5,179 nucleotides of DNA from Cyanobacteriota bacterium (GTDB lineage Bacteria; Cyanobacteriota; Cyanobacteriia; Leptolyngbyales; Leptolyngbyaceae): positions 1 to 5,179 of the forward strand of contig JAIXVO010000736.1 of assembly GCA_027482985.1 (NCBI GenBank), written 5' to 3'. Under the pieces are notes generated by a model, which saw only the letters and a list, made by a program, of their open reading frames with translations, did no database searches and had not been told where the DNA came from. Positions 1 to 5,179 of the stretch are shown one piece after another; positions within the stretch are counted from its first letter, which is position 1, and each line of letters starts with the position of its first letter. The translations under genes and the position numbers were made by a program.

Positions 1-84
1 CCCAGGATTTACAATCCAAATTCGGTAGCGAAATGCACAATTGCCATTCACGTTACGCTAGGAATGGATAGAGGAACAGCAAGT
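1..84 (+). other. thiG leader
   Basis: This is the sequence upstream of the chosen thiG start. The thiG reading frame stays open to base 1 with no stop codon, giving about 28 extra codons that show no recognisable domain. An imperfect inverted repeat (TAGCG at 26-30 with CGCTA at 56-60, AATG at 32-35 with CATT at 45-48) lies just before the gene and resembles a decayed version of the TTAGCGTAGCGTAA-type palindrome found elsewhere in the window. No convincing promoter hexamers are visible. Some cyanobacteria carry a ThiO-ThiG fusion, so the open frame means a fusion cannot be fully excluded, but nothing here looks like glycine oxidase. Confidence 0.4.
70..76 (+). promoter_or_regulatory. Ribosome binding site deciding the thiG start
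   Basis: AGAGGAA lies 8 bases before the ATG at 85, an ideal Shine-Dalgarno spacing. The earlier in-frame ATG at 64 has only GGA at 61-63, partly overlapping it, which is too close to serve. The site therefore favours translation from 85. Confidence 0.7.
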
Positions 85-987
85 ATGCAGACATTAGATA
101 AACTCTTGGATCGCTCCGTCGATGCACCGCTCGTGATTGCGGGAAGAGTCTTTCAGTCGCGGTTGATGACCGGAACTGGCAAGTATCGTAATTTTGACGA
201 AATGCGGGACAGCATTGCTGCCAGCGGGTGTGAAATTGTAACCGTTGCAGTGCGGCGGGTGCAGACTAATGCTCCCGGTCATGAAGGATTGGCAGAAGCC
301 TTGGATTGGCAAAAAATTTGGATGTTACCCAACACAGCAGGCTGTCAGACGGCAGAAGATGCGATTCGGGTGGCGAGATTGGGACGCGAAATGGCGAAAC
401 TGTTAGGCCAGGAAGACAACAATTTCGTCAAGCTGGAAGTCATTCCCGACACGAAATACCTCCTCCCTGACCCGATTGGCACCCTGGAAGCCGCCGAACA
501 ACTGGTGAAGGAAGGCTTTGCCGTATTGCCCTACATCAACGCCGATCCCCTCCTGGCCAAACGCCTGGAAGACGTAGGCTGTGCCACCGTGATGCCGCTC
601 GGCTCGCCGATTGGCTCCGGTCAGGGCTTAAAGAATACCGCCAACATCCAGATCATTATCGAGAACGCGAAGATTCCCGTTGTCGTCGATGCCGGAATTG
701 GTGTGCCCAGCGAAGCCGCGCAGGCGATGGAACTGGGAGCAGATGCGTTACTGATTAATACCGCGATCGCCCAGGCCCAACATCCTGCCAGTATGGCTCG
801 CGCCATGAAACTCGCAGCCGAAGCCGGACGCTTGGCTTATCAGGCCGGACGCATCCCCGTGAAAGCTTTTGCCAGTGCGAGTTCGCCATTGACGGGGACG
901 ATCGCCTCGTACGACAGGGGGAGGGGGGGTTGGGGGTTGGGGGGTAGGTGGAGGATCACAGTGGACGTTGGCAGAAAGATTGCATAA
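85..987 (+). CDS. thiG: Thiazole synthase ThiG with repeat-derived C-terminal tail
   Basis: ThiG condenses 1-deoxy-D-xylulose 5-phosphate, dehydroglycine and the sulfur of ThiS thiocarboxylate into the thiazole phosphate of thiamin; it is cytosolic. The 300-residue product from ATG 85 has the family's landmarks: the [10 protein letters not shown] start of the barrel, the VAVRRVQ strand, the [11 protein letters not shown] segment, a KLEVI strand whose Lys116 is the expected Schiff-base lysine for the sugar phosphate, GSPIGSGQG and [12 protein letters not shown] phosphate-binding loops, the [12 protein letters not shown] segment and the conserved [11 protein letters not shown] end. ThiG is usually about 255-275 residues; the match ends near base 909, and the last 25 residues (910-984) are encoded by a G-rich repeat and following spacer, giving a Gly/Arg/Trp-rich tail. 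The native stop seems to have been lost. ATG 64 is an alternative start (307 residues) but has a worse ribosome site. No ThiS, ThiO or ThiE gene is visible, so it is not in a thi operon within this window. Confidence 0.95.
   Translation: MQTLDKLLDRSVDAPLVIAGRVFQSRLMTGTGKYRNFDEMRDSIAASGCEIVTVAVRRVQTNAPGHEGLAEALDWQKIWMLPNTAGCQTAEDAIRVARLGREMAKLLGQEDNNFVKLEVIPDTKYLLPDPIGTLEAAEQLVKEGFAVLPYINADPLLAKRLEDVGCATVMPLGSPIGSGQGLKNTANIQIIIENAKIPVVVDAGIGVPSEAAQAMELGADALLINTAIAQAQHPASMARAMKLAAEAGRLAYQAGRIPVKAFASASSPLTGTIASYDRGRGGWGLGGRWRITVDVGRKIA
763..770. repeat. HIP1 octamers (first of eight)
   Basis: GCGATCGC, the highly iterated palindrome of many cyanobacterial genomes, occurs exactly at 763, 1277, 1825, 1984, 2292, 3110, 4375 and 5045. 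All eight copies are inside coding sequence (one in thiG, four in the GH-like gene, one in the nuclease-fold gene, two in metH). The density, about one per 650 bases, is far above chance and is the main clue to the host group. Confidence 0.9.
917..954 (+). repeat. G-rich tandem repeat, G-quadruplex motif, in thiG 3' end
   Basis: Runs of 5, 7, 5 and 6 G separated by A, TT and TT (917-944), then TAGG, TGG and AGG. It is translated as the Gly-rich ThiG tail. The spacing meets the usual four-run G-quadruplex pattern on the coding strand, so the mRNA could fold this way too. GGGGTTGGGGGGT at 933-945 is an exact reverse complement of 1076-1088 in the following spacer. Confidence 0.8.
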
Positions 988-1103
988 CTTGGAACCTGAA
1001 CGGCTTGAATCCCAGCATGAGCCGCGTCGAGTGCTGTTAGCGTCAGCGTCACGCACCACACGAAAGGCTTTCCCCACCCCCCAACCCCTATCCCCCAACC
1101 CCT
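988..1103 (+). other. thiG to GH-like gene spacer
   Basis: Non-coding spacer. From the 5' side it holds about 40 bases without recognisable signals, a degenerate palindromic repeat (1032-1057) and a C-rich tandem repeat that runs into the next start codon. No T-tract terminator and no Shine-Dalgarno sequence is seen. The C-rich repeat can pair with the G-rich end of thiG (13 exact bases), which might act as a 3'-end structure. Confidence 0.5.
1032..1057. repeat. Degenerate copy of REP-like palindrome
   Basis: TGCTGTTAGCG, TCAGCG, TCACGCACC reads like the reverse complement of the element at 2829-2860 (GCTGTTAGCG, TAGCG, TAACGCA) with two single-base differences in its core. Such TTAGCGTAGCGTAA palindromes are common dispersed repeats of cyanobacterial genomes. 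This copy is in the opposite orientation to the one at 2829. Confidence 0.5.
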
Positions 1104-1105
1104 AT
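1072..1105. repeat. C-rich tandem repeat overlapping a start codon
   Basis: The 14-base unit CCCCCAACCCCTAT is present twice in exact tandem (1078-1091 and 1092-1105), preceded by CCCCAC. It resembles the heptameric STRR repeats of filamentous cyanobacteria. The last AT of the second unit plus the next G make the ATG of the GH-like gene. The minus strand carries several G-runs that could form a quadruplex. Confidence 0.8.
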
Positions 1106-2789
1106 GCCTTTTCCCAGACCCCGATTTTCCCCCCTGCTGCCCCGCTGCCTGTTCGTGGGAGGATTGGTGGTCAGCTTGGCAGGATTGATCAGTTGTACCG
1201 AGGGCACCCTGCACAATTCTCTGGTCAACTCTCCTGATGCCGTGGCCGTGTCGAGTGAGGTAGGGGCGGCTAAAGCGCGATCGCCCCGGTCAGTCCTAAT
1301 TGGCACCAATTTGAATGGCATTTCGGATTGGTCTACCCAATGGAATTTTGTCGATGTATTCAAAACTTCGCGGGACTGGATCCCGCAGAAAGAGGGGGCA
1401 CCCTGGGGCCAGGGGGGGAAGGTCAACCTGACCCCGGATGGCTGGGTGGCAGCCCTGGAACCGGGGCAATGGGTAGAAACGGTGATGATGATCGACTCGA
1501 CGCATTATCCCGCTGGACAATACACGCTGCTATATGAGGGGCAGGGCAAGCTGACCTTTGCTTTTGAGAATGCCAAGATCGTCAGTCAAAAGCCGGGTCG
1601 GATGGTGGTGGAGGTGAAGCCCGATGGGGCAGGCATTTTTCTGCAAATTCGGGAGACGAACCCGCAAAATCCCATCCGCAACATTCGCTTCATCATGCCG
1701 GGGTTTGAGCAGACTTACCAAACCCAACCCTTCCATCCCTTATTTCTGGAGCGGATTGCCCAATTCAAAACTCTCCGCTTCATGGATTGGATGGCAACCA
1801 ACAACTCGGATGTCGTGAATTGGGGCGATCGCAACACGCCTAACAGTGTCCGGCAGGCCGGGGGGAAAGGCGTGGCGCTGGAATACATGATTCAACTGGC
1901 GAATACGTTGAAGGTGGATCCGTGGTTTACCCTTCCCGCCAAAGCCTCGGATGACTATGTGCGGCAGTTTGCGACGATGGTGCGCGATCGCCTCGATCCG
2001 TCCCTCAAAGCCCACATCGAGTACTCGAATGAAGTGTGGAATACAATGTTCAGCCAGCATCGTTATGCTGCTGAACAGGGACGCTCCCGCAACCTGGATG
2101 AAAATGACTTTACGGCGGCGCTGTTGTTCTACTCCGAACGTTCTGTCCAAATTTTCCAAATCTTCAATACGGTCATGGGGCGGGATGCTGATAAACGGTT
2201 GGTGCGAGTGCTGGCAGGGCAGGCCGCGAATCCCTGGACGGCAGAACAAATTCTCGGCTGGAAGGATGCTTACAAAGCGGCGGATGCTTACGCGATCGCC
2301 CCTTACTTTGATGGGGCTGATAGGGATAAAAACGGCACCAGCGATTTGAACGATCCGCAGCGGGTCGATGCTGTGATGCAAATGAGTGTGGATCAGGTGG
2401 TGGAGAACTTGATGACGGGCGTGACCACAGTCGTGAAACCCATGCTGGATAACAACTACAAAGTGACGCAACGGTTTGGCATCCCCCTGTATGCCTATGA
2501 GGGTGGCCCCCATCTCACGACCTACCAGTTTCCCGACAACAAAGTGAAACGCCTGACCGACCTGTTTGCGGCGGCCAATCGCCATCCCCGGATGCGGGAG
2601 GTGTATCGCGCTTATTTAACCCAATGGCAACAAAGTGGGGGCACGGTGTTTAACCAGTTTGTGGATGTGGCACCACCCAGCAAATGGGGCTTTTGGGGGG
2701 CGATGGAATATCAGAACCAGCCCTTACCCCAGGCTCCGAAGTATCAGGGTTTAACTGATTTCATCCAGCAGAAGCGCTCACGTCCTTGA
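1104..2789 (+). CDS. Putative lipoprotein, clan GH-A glycoside hydrolase-like
   Basis: 561 residues; likely an exported, membrane-anchored carbohydrate-active protein, substrate unknown. The N-terminus has basic residues (R5, R7, R14), a hydrophobic stretch (about 16-29) and a lipobox ending LISC with Cys31 as the probable lipidation site. Residues about 65-215 form a beta-rich region (GTNLNGISDWS, then an alternating strand pattern). A TIM-barrel-like part follows: LRFMDWMATNN (224-234), DPWF (272-275), and IEYSNEVWN, where Asn309-Glu310 fits the strand-4 acid/base pair of clan GH-A. Glu466 in YEGGPH fits the strand-7 nucleophile, and WGFWGAMEY lies near the C-terminus. A DxDxNGxxDxxD loop (406-417) looks like an EF-hand or dockerin-type calcium site. 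ATG 1104 is the first start after an in-frame TAG at 1038; it has no Shine-Dalgarno and its AT comes from a tandem repeat, so initiation is less certain. Catalytic assignment is inferred from motif position only; proteins of this kind are sometimes named cellulose-binding. Confidence 0.75.
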   Translation: MPFPRPRFSPLLPRCLFVGGLVVSLAGLISCTEGTLHNSLVNSPDAVAVSSEVGAAKARSPRSVLIGTNLNGISDWSTQWNFVDVFKTSRDWIPQKEGAPWGQGGKVNLTPDGWVAALEPGQWVETVMMIDSTHYPAGQYTLLYEGQGKLTFAFENAKIVSQKPGRMVVEVKPDGAGIFLQIRETNPQNPIRNIRFIMPGFEQTYQTQPFHPLFLERIAQFKTLRFMDWMATNNSDVVNWGDRNTPNSVRQAGGKGVALEYMIQLANTLKVDPWFTLPAKASDDYVRQFATMVRDRLDPSLKAHIEYSNEVWNTMFSQHRYAAEQGRSRNLDENDFTAALLFYSERSVQIFQIFNTVMGRDADKRLVRVLAGQAANPWTAEQILGWKDAYKAADAYAIAPYFDGADRDKNGTSDLNDPQRVDAVMQMSVDQVVENLMTGVTTVVKPMLDNNYKVTQRFGIPLYAYEGGPHLTTYQFPDNKVKRLTDLFAAANRHPRMREVYRAYLTQWQQSGGTVFNQFVDVAPPSKWGFWGAMEYQNQPLPQAPKYQGLTDFIQQKRSRP

Positions 2790-2828
2790 TGGTGCAGTCT
2801 GGGTTGCTGGGGCGCAAAGCCGATGAGC

Positions 2829-2860
2829 GCTGCGTTACGCTACGCTAACAGCATCCGACC
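2829..2860. repeat. REP-like palindromic repeat (TTACGCTACGCTAA type)
   Basis: GCT at 2829-2831 and GTTA at 2834-2837 pair with TAAC at 2846-2849 and AGC at 2850-2852 around the loop CGCTACGC, with a two-base bulge. It is followed by ATCCGACC. Read on the minus strand it is GGTCGGATGCTGTTAGCG and so on, which matches my memory of a dispersed family in cyanobacterial genomes. A decayed inverted copy is at 1032-1057. Confidence 0.65.
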
Positions 2861-2874
2861 TACAATTTCAGGTA

Positions 2875-2906
2875 TCGCCTCTGTCACGTTACACATGCAG
2901 AGGCGA
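2875..2906. repeat. Perfect 9-bp hairpin
   Basis: TCGCCTCTG (2875-2883) and CAGAGGCGA (2898-2906) are exact inverted repeats around a 14-base loop. The stem ends exactly where the next hairpin begins, so the two could stack. Function unknown: structured RNA, transposon remnant or protein-binding palindrome are all possible. Confidence 0.7.
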
Positions 2907-2965
2907 GTCAGAACACCGACCCAGCATTGGCTCTTGCTAATCCGACTGGTCCTAAGTGTTCTGAC
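2907..2965. repeat. Long three-tier hairpin
   Basis: The outer arms GTCAGAACAC (2907-2916) and GTGTTCTGAC (2956-2965) are perfect 10-base complements. Inside, GACC and AG (2918-2921, 2923-2924) pair with CTGGTC (2946-2951) across one bulged C. An inner ATTGGC (2926-2931) pairs with GCTAAT (2936-2941), with one G-T pair, around the tetraloop TCTT. That makes about 22 pairs in 59 bases, with two similar 1-by-4 internal loops. This is far more order than expected by chance. I do not recognise a known RNA family. Confidence 0.7.
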
Positions 2966-2999
2966 CAAAGCTATATTCTCATCTCTGGATTCAGTGGCT

Positions 3000-3614
3000 A
3001 TGTCTCGCTCCAGCATCTTACAACCCGGACAGTCTTACACGTTTCGGCAGTATTTCGAGATGAGTTACGAGCCAGAGGATATTTTGGCCGAGTTTGGTTA
3101 TACCCTGGTGCGATCGCCCCAACCGTTGCCCCAATCGCCCCTTCCCCTGGATCGTTTAGCCAATCTCCAAGCGCGGATTGAGGACAGCCTGCCTTACATC
3201 AGCTTGACCAGTGAAGCTGCCCGGCGCGAACTCCTAATCGCCCCGCTCCTGCTAGATGTGGTGTATTACACGCGGGCACAACTCCGGATTGAGTATCCGC
3301 TGACCGTGACCGAGCAATTAAAAGGTTCTTTAGACTACTACCTGTATGCAGACGGCAGATTGCTTGTGATCGAGGCGAAAAATGCCGATCTCGCCAGAGG
3401 ATTTACGCAACTAGCCGTAGAATTAATCGCCCTTGATCGCTGGGTCGAAGGCACCCAACCACAGTTGCACGGGGCAGTCACCACAGGCGATATTTGGCAA
3501 TTTGGCACCCTCGATCGCGAGACTCGGCAAATTACCCAATTTCTCAAGCTGTATCGCATCCCAGATGAGTTGGAAGAGGTTTTGCGGATGCTGGTGCAAA
3601 TTCTAATGGGGTGA
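3000..3614 (+). CDS. Orphan PD-(D/E)XK nuclease-fold protein
   Basis: 204 residues; a small cytosolic protein with the core pattern of PD-(D/E)XK nucleases, as in the N-terminal part of type I restriction HsdR subunits. Visible elements in order: a leading YTFRQYFEMSYEPEDILAEFGY helix region (about 19-40), a Pro/Leu-rich stretch (about 42-53), helix EAARRELLIAPLLLDV with Glu72 or Glu77 as possible metal ligand, a strand with Asp112 in GSLDYYLY, Glu125-Ala126-Lys127 in LLVIEAK, and Gln137 in GFTQLAVELIALDRW as the trailing helix. The active-site set is therefore intact. It has no helicase, methylase or specificity partner nearby. Many cyanobacterial genomes hold lone proteins of this kind, whose function is not known; defence or DNA repair would be guesses. 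ATG 3000 is chosen because upstream codons from ATG 2823 run through palindromic repeats; ATG 3060 is a shorter alternative. The ribosome site is weak. Confidence 0.75.
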   Translation: MSRSSILQPGQSYTFRQYFEMSYEPEDILAEFGYTLVRSPQPLPQSPLPLDRLANLQARIEDSLPYISLTSEAARRELLIAPLLLDVVYYTRAQLRIEYPLTVTEQLKGSLDYYLYADGRLLVIEAKNADLARGFTQLAVELIALDRWVEGTQPQLHGAVTTGDIWQFGTLDRETRQITQFLKLYRIPDELEEVLRMLVQILMG

Positions 3615-3818
3615 TTGCGGCTTTTTCGGTCTCTACGATTTTGGTCAATCGCGGAATTACGTTAATCTGGAAAATTAGAAGCCTATGTAAAGCTTCTGTA
3701 ACTCTGTGGTCATTTCGCCCGACTTTTTCTGAAATGGACAGAAGGAGGGGATGAGTCTGTCCCTTCGCTGCCTCAACGTTCCGTCTTTCCATCTATCGTT
3801 TCATCCTCCCCGATCGTT
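3615..3818 (+). other. metH leader region
   Basis: 204 bases between the nuclease-fold gene and metH. It has an AGAAGC/GCTTCT hairpin (3677-3682 with 3692-3697) and a GGACAGA/TCTGTCC hairpin (3736-3742 with 3756-3762). A TATGTA at 3684-3689 with TTAATC at 3662-3667 (16-base gap) is a possible but weak promoter, overlapping the first hairpin. I see no B12-box (GCCACTG-type) core and no recognisable cobalamin, SAM or SAH riboswitch layout. The bases before the metH ATG are pyrimidine-rich with no Shine-Dalgarno. Confidence 0.45.
3736..3762. repeat. Hairpin in metH leader with AGGAGGGG loop
   Basis: Perfect 7-base arms GGACAGA and TCTGTCC enclose a 13-base loop AGGAGGGGATGAG. The loop looks like a ribosome site next to an ATG (3751), but the spacing is too short for normal initiation and the frame it opens overlaps metH out of frame. 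TCATCC at 3801-3806, just before metH, could pair with GGATGA in this loop. Confidence 0.45.
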
Positions 3819-5179
3819 ATGCATAGTTCGTTTCTCGACCGCCTTTACCACCCCGATCGCCCCGTGATTGTGTTTGATGGTGCCATGGGTACCAACCTCC
3901 AGGTGCAAAATCTGACTGCTGAAGATTTTGGGGGAGCCGAGTACGAGGGCTGTAACGAGTACTTGATCTTCACCAAGCCGGAAGCCGTCGCCAAAGTGCA
4001 TCGCGACTTTCTCGCAGCGGGCGCCGATGTGATTGAAACGGATACGTTCGGCGCAACCTCCATCGTGCTGGCAGAGTATGACCTGACCGACCAAGCCTAC
4101 GAGCTGAACAAAGCCGCTGCCACCCTGGCGAAACAAGTCACGGCAGAATTCTCTACCCCCGAAAAACCTCGCTTTGTGGCGGGCTCGATCGGTCCCACCA
4201 CCAAACTGCCCACGCTAGGGCATATCGACTACGACACGATGAAAGCCTCCTTTGCCGAACAAGCCGAAGGTCTTTGGGATGGGGGGGTCGATCTGTTCCT
4301 GGTGGAAACCTGTCAGGACGTGTTGCAGATCAAAGCGGCACTCAACGGGATTGAGGAAATTTTTGCGAAGAAGGGCGATCGCCGTCCCCTCATGGTGTCC
4401 GTCACGATGGAACTCCAGGGCACCATGCTGGTTGGCTCTGATGTCGCGGCCATGCTGGCCATTTTAGAACCCTACCCCATCGACATCCTGGGACTGAACT
4501 GCGCCACCGGTCCCGATCGCATGGCGGAACACGTCAAATATCTAGCGGAACATTCGCCTTTCGTCATCTCCTGTATCCCCAACGCGGGCATTCCCGAAAA
4601 CGTCGGCGGTCATGCCCACTACAAACTCACCCCGATGGAACTCCGGCTGGCGCTCACCCGCTTTGTCGAAGATCTGGGTGTCCAGGTGATCGGTGGTTGT
4701 TGCGGTACCCGTCCTGACCACATTCACCAGTTAGCAGAAATTGCCGCGACCTTACAGCCGAAGGAACGGCAGGTGAGACATCAGGAGTCAGGAGCCAGCA
4801 GTCAGGAGTCAGGCGTTGTCTTAGCCCCCAGCCCCCAGCCCCAACCCCCAACCCCCCAACCCCCTTTCCCCGATCCCCGTCCCACTTTCGGCTATATCCC
4901 CTCTGCCGCATCAATTTATGCAACACAGCCTTATGACCAGGACAACTCGTTCCTGATTGTGGGGGAACGGTTGAATGCCAGTGGCTCGAAGAAGGTGCGG
5001 GAACTGCTGAATGCGGAAGATTGGGATGGGCTGGTGGCAGTGGCGCGATCGCAGGTGCGGGAAGGCGCGCACGTCCTGGATGTGAACGTGGACTATGTGG
5101 GACGCGATGGTGAGCATGATATGCGCGAACTCGTCTCGCGGCTGGTCACAAATGTCAACTTGCCCTTGATGCTGGATTC
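3819..5179 (+). CDS. metH: Cobalamin-dependent methionine synthase MetH (5' part)
   Basis: MetH moves a methyl group from 5-methyltetrahydrofolate through cobalamin to homocysteine, giving methionine; cytosolic. The frame is open from ATG 3819 to the window edge (453 full codons of a protein usually about 1,200 long), so the rest of the folate domain and the B12 and activation domains lie beyond. Residues about 5-312 are the homocysteine-binding barrel: [11 protein letters not shown] near the start, ETDTFG (73-78), GSIGPT (122-127), and the zinc ligands Cys228 in LNCATGP and Cys294-Cys295 in GGCCGT. Residues about 313-376 are the linker. The pterin domain starts at [13 protein letters not shown] (378-390) and includes [11 protein letters not shown]. 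Within the linker, residues about 321-355 are a Gln/Ser/Gly then Pro/Gln-rich segment encoded by two tandem repeats, which I judge to be inserted. There is no Shine-Dalgarno at the start, but conserved sequence begins right after it, supporting ATG 3819. Confidence 0.95.
   Translation, partial: MHSSFLDRLYHPDRPVIVFDGAMGTNLQVQNLTAEDFGGAEYEGCNEYLIFTKPEAVAKVHRDFLAAGADVIETDTFGATSIVLAEYDLTDQAYELNKAAATLAKQVTAEFSTPEKPRFVAGSIGPTTKLPTLGHIDYDTMKASFAEQAEGLWDGGVDLFLVETCQDVLQIKAALNGIEEIFAKKGDRRPLMVSVTMELQGTMLVGSDVAAMLAILEPYPIDILGLNCATGPDRMAEHVKYLAEHSPFVISCIPNAGIPENVGGHAHYKLTPMELRLALTRFVEDLGVQVIGGCCGTRPDHIHQLAEIAATLQPKERQVRHQESGASSQESGVVLAPSPQPQPPTPQPPFPDPRPTFGYIPSAASIYATQPYDQDNSFLIVGERLNASGSKKVRELLNAEDWDGLVAVARSQVREGAHVLDVNVDYVGRDGEHDMRELVSRLVTNVNLPLMLD
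4781..4815. repeat. Heptamer tandem repeat TCAGGAG in metH
   Basis: Five 7-base units in unbroken tandem: TCAGGAG, TCAGGAG, CCAGCAG, TCAGGAG, TCAGGCG. This is the heptameric STRR style of filamentous cyanobacteria. It codes for the [11 protein letters not shown] part of the MetH linker. Because seven is not a multiple of three, gain or loss of one unit would shift the metH frame. Confidence 0.85.
4825..4881. repeat. C-rich tandem repeat in metH
   Basis: C-runs of 5, 5, 4, 5, 6 and 5 separated by AG, AG, AA, AA and AA, with C-rich trailing bases TTTCCCCGATCCCC. The first units are CCCCCAG heptamers. It is related in composition to 1072-1105 and, inverted, to 917-954. It codes for the Pro/Gln-rich end of the MetH linker. 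The minus strand has a four-or-more-run G-quadruplex motif. Confidence 0.85.

Larger units (their letters stand above)
2790..2999 (+). other. Structured spacer before the nuclease-fold gene
   Basis: 210 bases without a supported gene. It contains a REP-like palindrome (2829-2860) and two adjoining hairpins (2875-2906 and 2907-2965). After them comes an AT-richer stretch with a TATATT (2972-2977) that could be a -10 element, but no matching -35 is seen. A reading frame does run in from ATG 2823, but its first codons are the palindromic repeat and the encoded residues are not domain-like, so I treat it as non-coding. No T-run follows the hairpins, so they do not look like standard intrinsic terminators. 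Confidence 0.6.

Noticed and set aside
1..84. End of a ThiO domain fused to ThiG
   Set aside because: The frame is open to the window edge, but the residues do not resemble glycine oxidase and there is a well-placed ribosome site before ATG 85. It remains untestable without upstream sequence.
1072..1105. CRISPR-like or telomere-like array
   Set aside because: The units are short, contiguous and without spacers, which fits low-complexity STRR repeats rather than CRISPR.
968..1237. 89-codon + strand frame spanning the thiG/GH-like spacer
   Set aside because: It overlaps thiG's end and the signal peptide of the GH-like gene in another frame, and its sequence is mostly translated repeats.
1740..2585. 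281-codon open frame on the minus strand
   Set aside because: It lies wholly opposite the GH-like gene, in a GC-rich region where antisense frames stay open by chance. The protein is rich in His, Ile and Arg with no domain pattern, and the + strand frame has clear motifs.
2823..2999. N-terminal extension of the nuclease-fold protein
   Set aside because: The frame is open from ATG 2823, but its first codons are the REP-like palindrome and the rest covers two perfect hairpins. Recognisable protein sequence begins after ATG 3000.
3544..3792. 82-codon minus-strand frame in the metH leader
   Set aside because: It overlaps the end of the nuclease-fold gene, has no ribosome site I can identify and no domain-like sequence.
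3615..3818. Cobalamin or SAM riboswitch upstream of metH
   Set aside because: Such elements often precede methionine genes, but I find no B12-box core and no multi-stem junction of the known classes; the two hairpins are small and separate.
3751..3864. Short upstream frame beginning [10 protein letters not shown], overlapping the metH start
   Set aside because: The AGGAGG-like site is only about two bases from its ATG, the ATG is within a hairpin loop, and the peptide is not rich in methionine or otherwise like a regulatory leader.

Overview
The window looks like chromosomal DNA from a cyanobacterium, probably a filamentous one. Three things suggest this: eight exact copies of the HIP1 octamer GCGATCGC in 5.2 kb, low-copy heptameric/C-rich tandem repeats of the STRR kind known from filamentous cyanobacteria, and ThiG and MetH sequences of cyanobacterial type. 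The genus cannot be fixed from this sequence alone.

Layout (all genes on the + strand). 1-84: short leader with a good ribosome binding site. 85-987: thiG, thiazole synthase, whose normal C-terminus runs on into a G-rich repeat. 988-1103: spacer with a degenerate palindromic repeat and a C-rich tandem repeat. 1104-2789: a lipoprotein with features of a clan GH-A glycoside hydrolase and an EF-hand-like calcium loop. 2790-2999: non-coding spacer holding a REP-like palindrome and two directly abutting hairpins. 3000-3614: a small orphan PD-(D/E)XK nuclease-fold protein. 3615-3818: metH leader with two hairpins. 3819 to the window end: the first 453 codons of metH, B12-dependent methionine synthase, with two tandem-repeat arrays in the interdomain linker.

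The genes do not form an obvious pathway or operon. ThiG (thiamin thiazole) and MetH (methionine/folate) are housekeeping enzymes, and the two genes between them have unrelated predicted roles. What links the window is repeat invasion: tandem repeats have been translated into the end of ThiG and the MetH linker, and one supplies two bases of the start codon of the GH-like gene. I see no clear new multi-gene system. The best leads are the paired hairpins at 2875-2965, the frame-sensitive heptamer array in metH, the GH-A-like lipoprotein with its calcium loop, and the orphan nuclease-fold protein.
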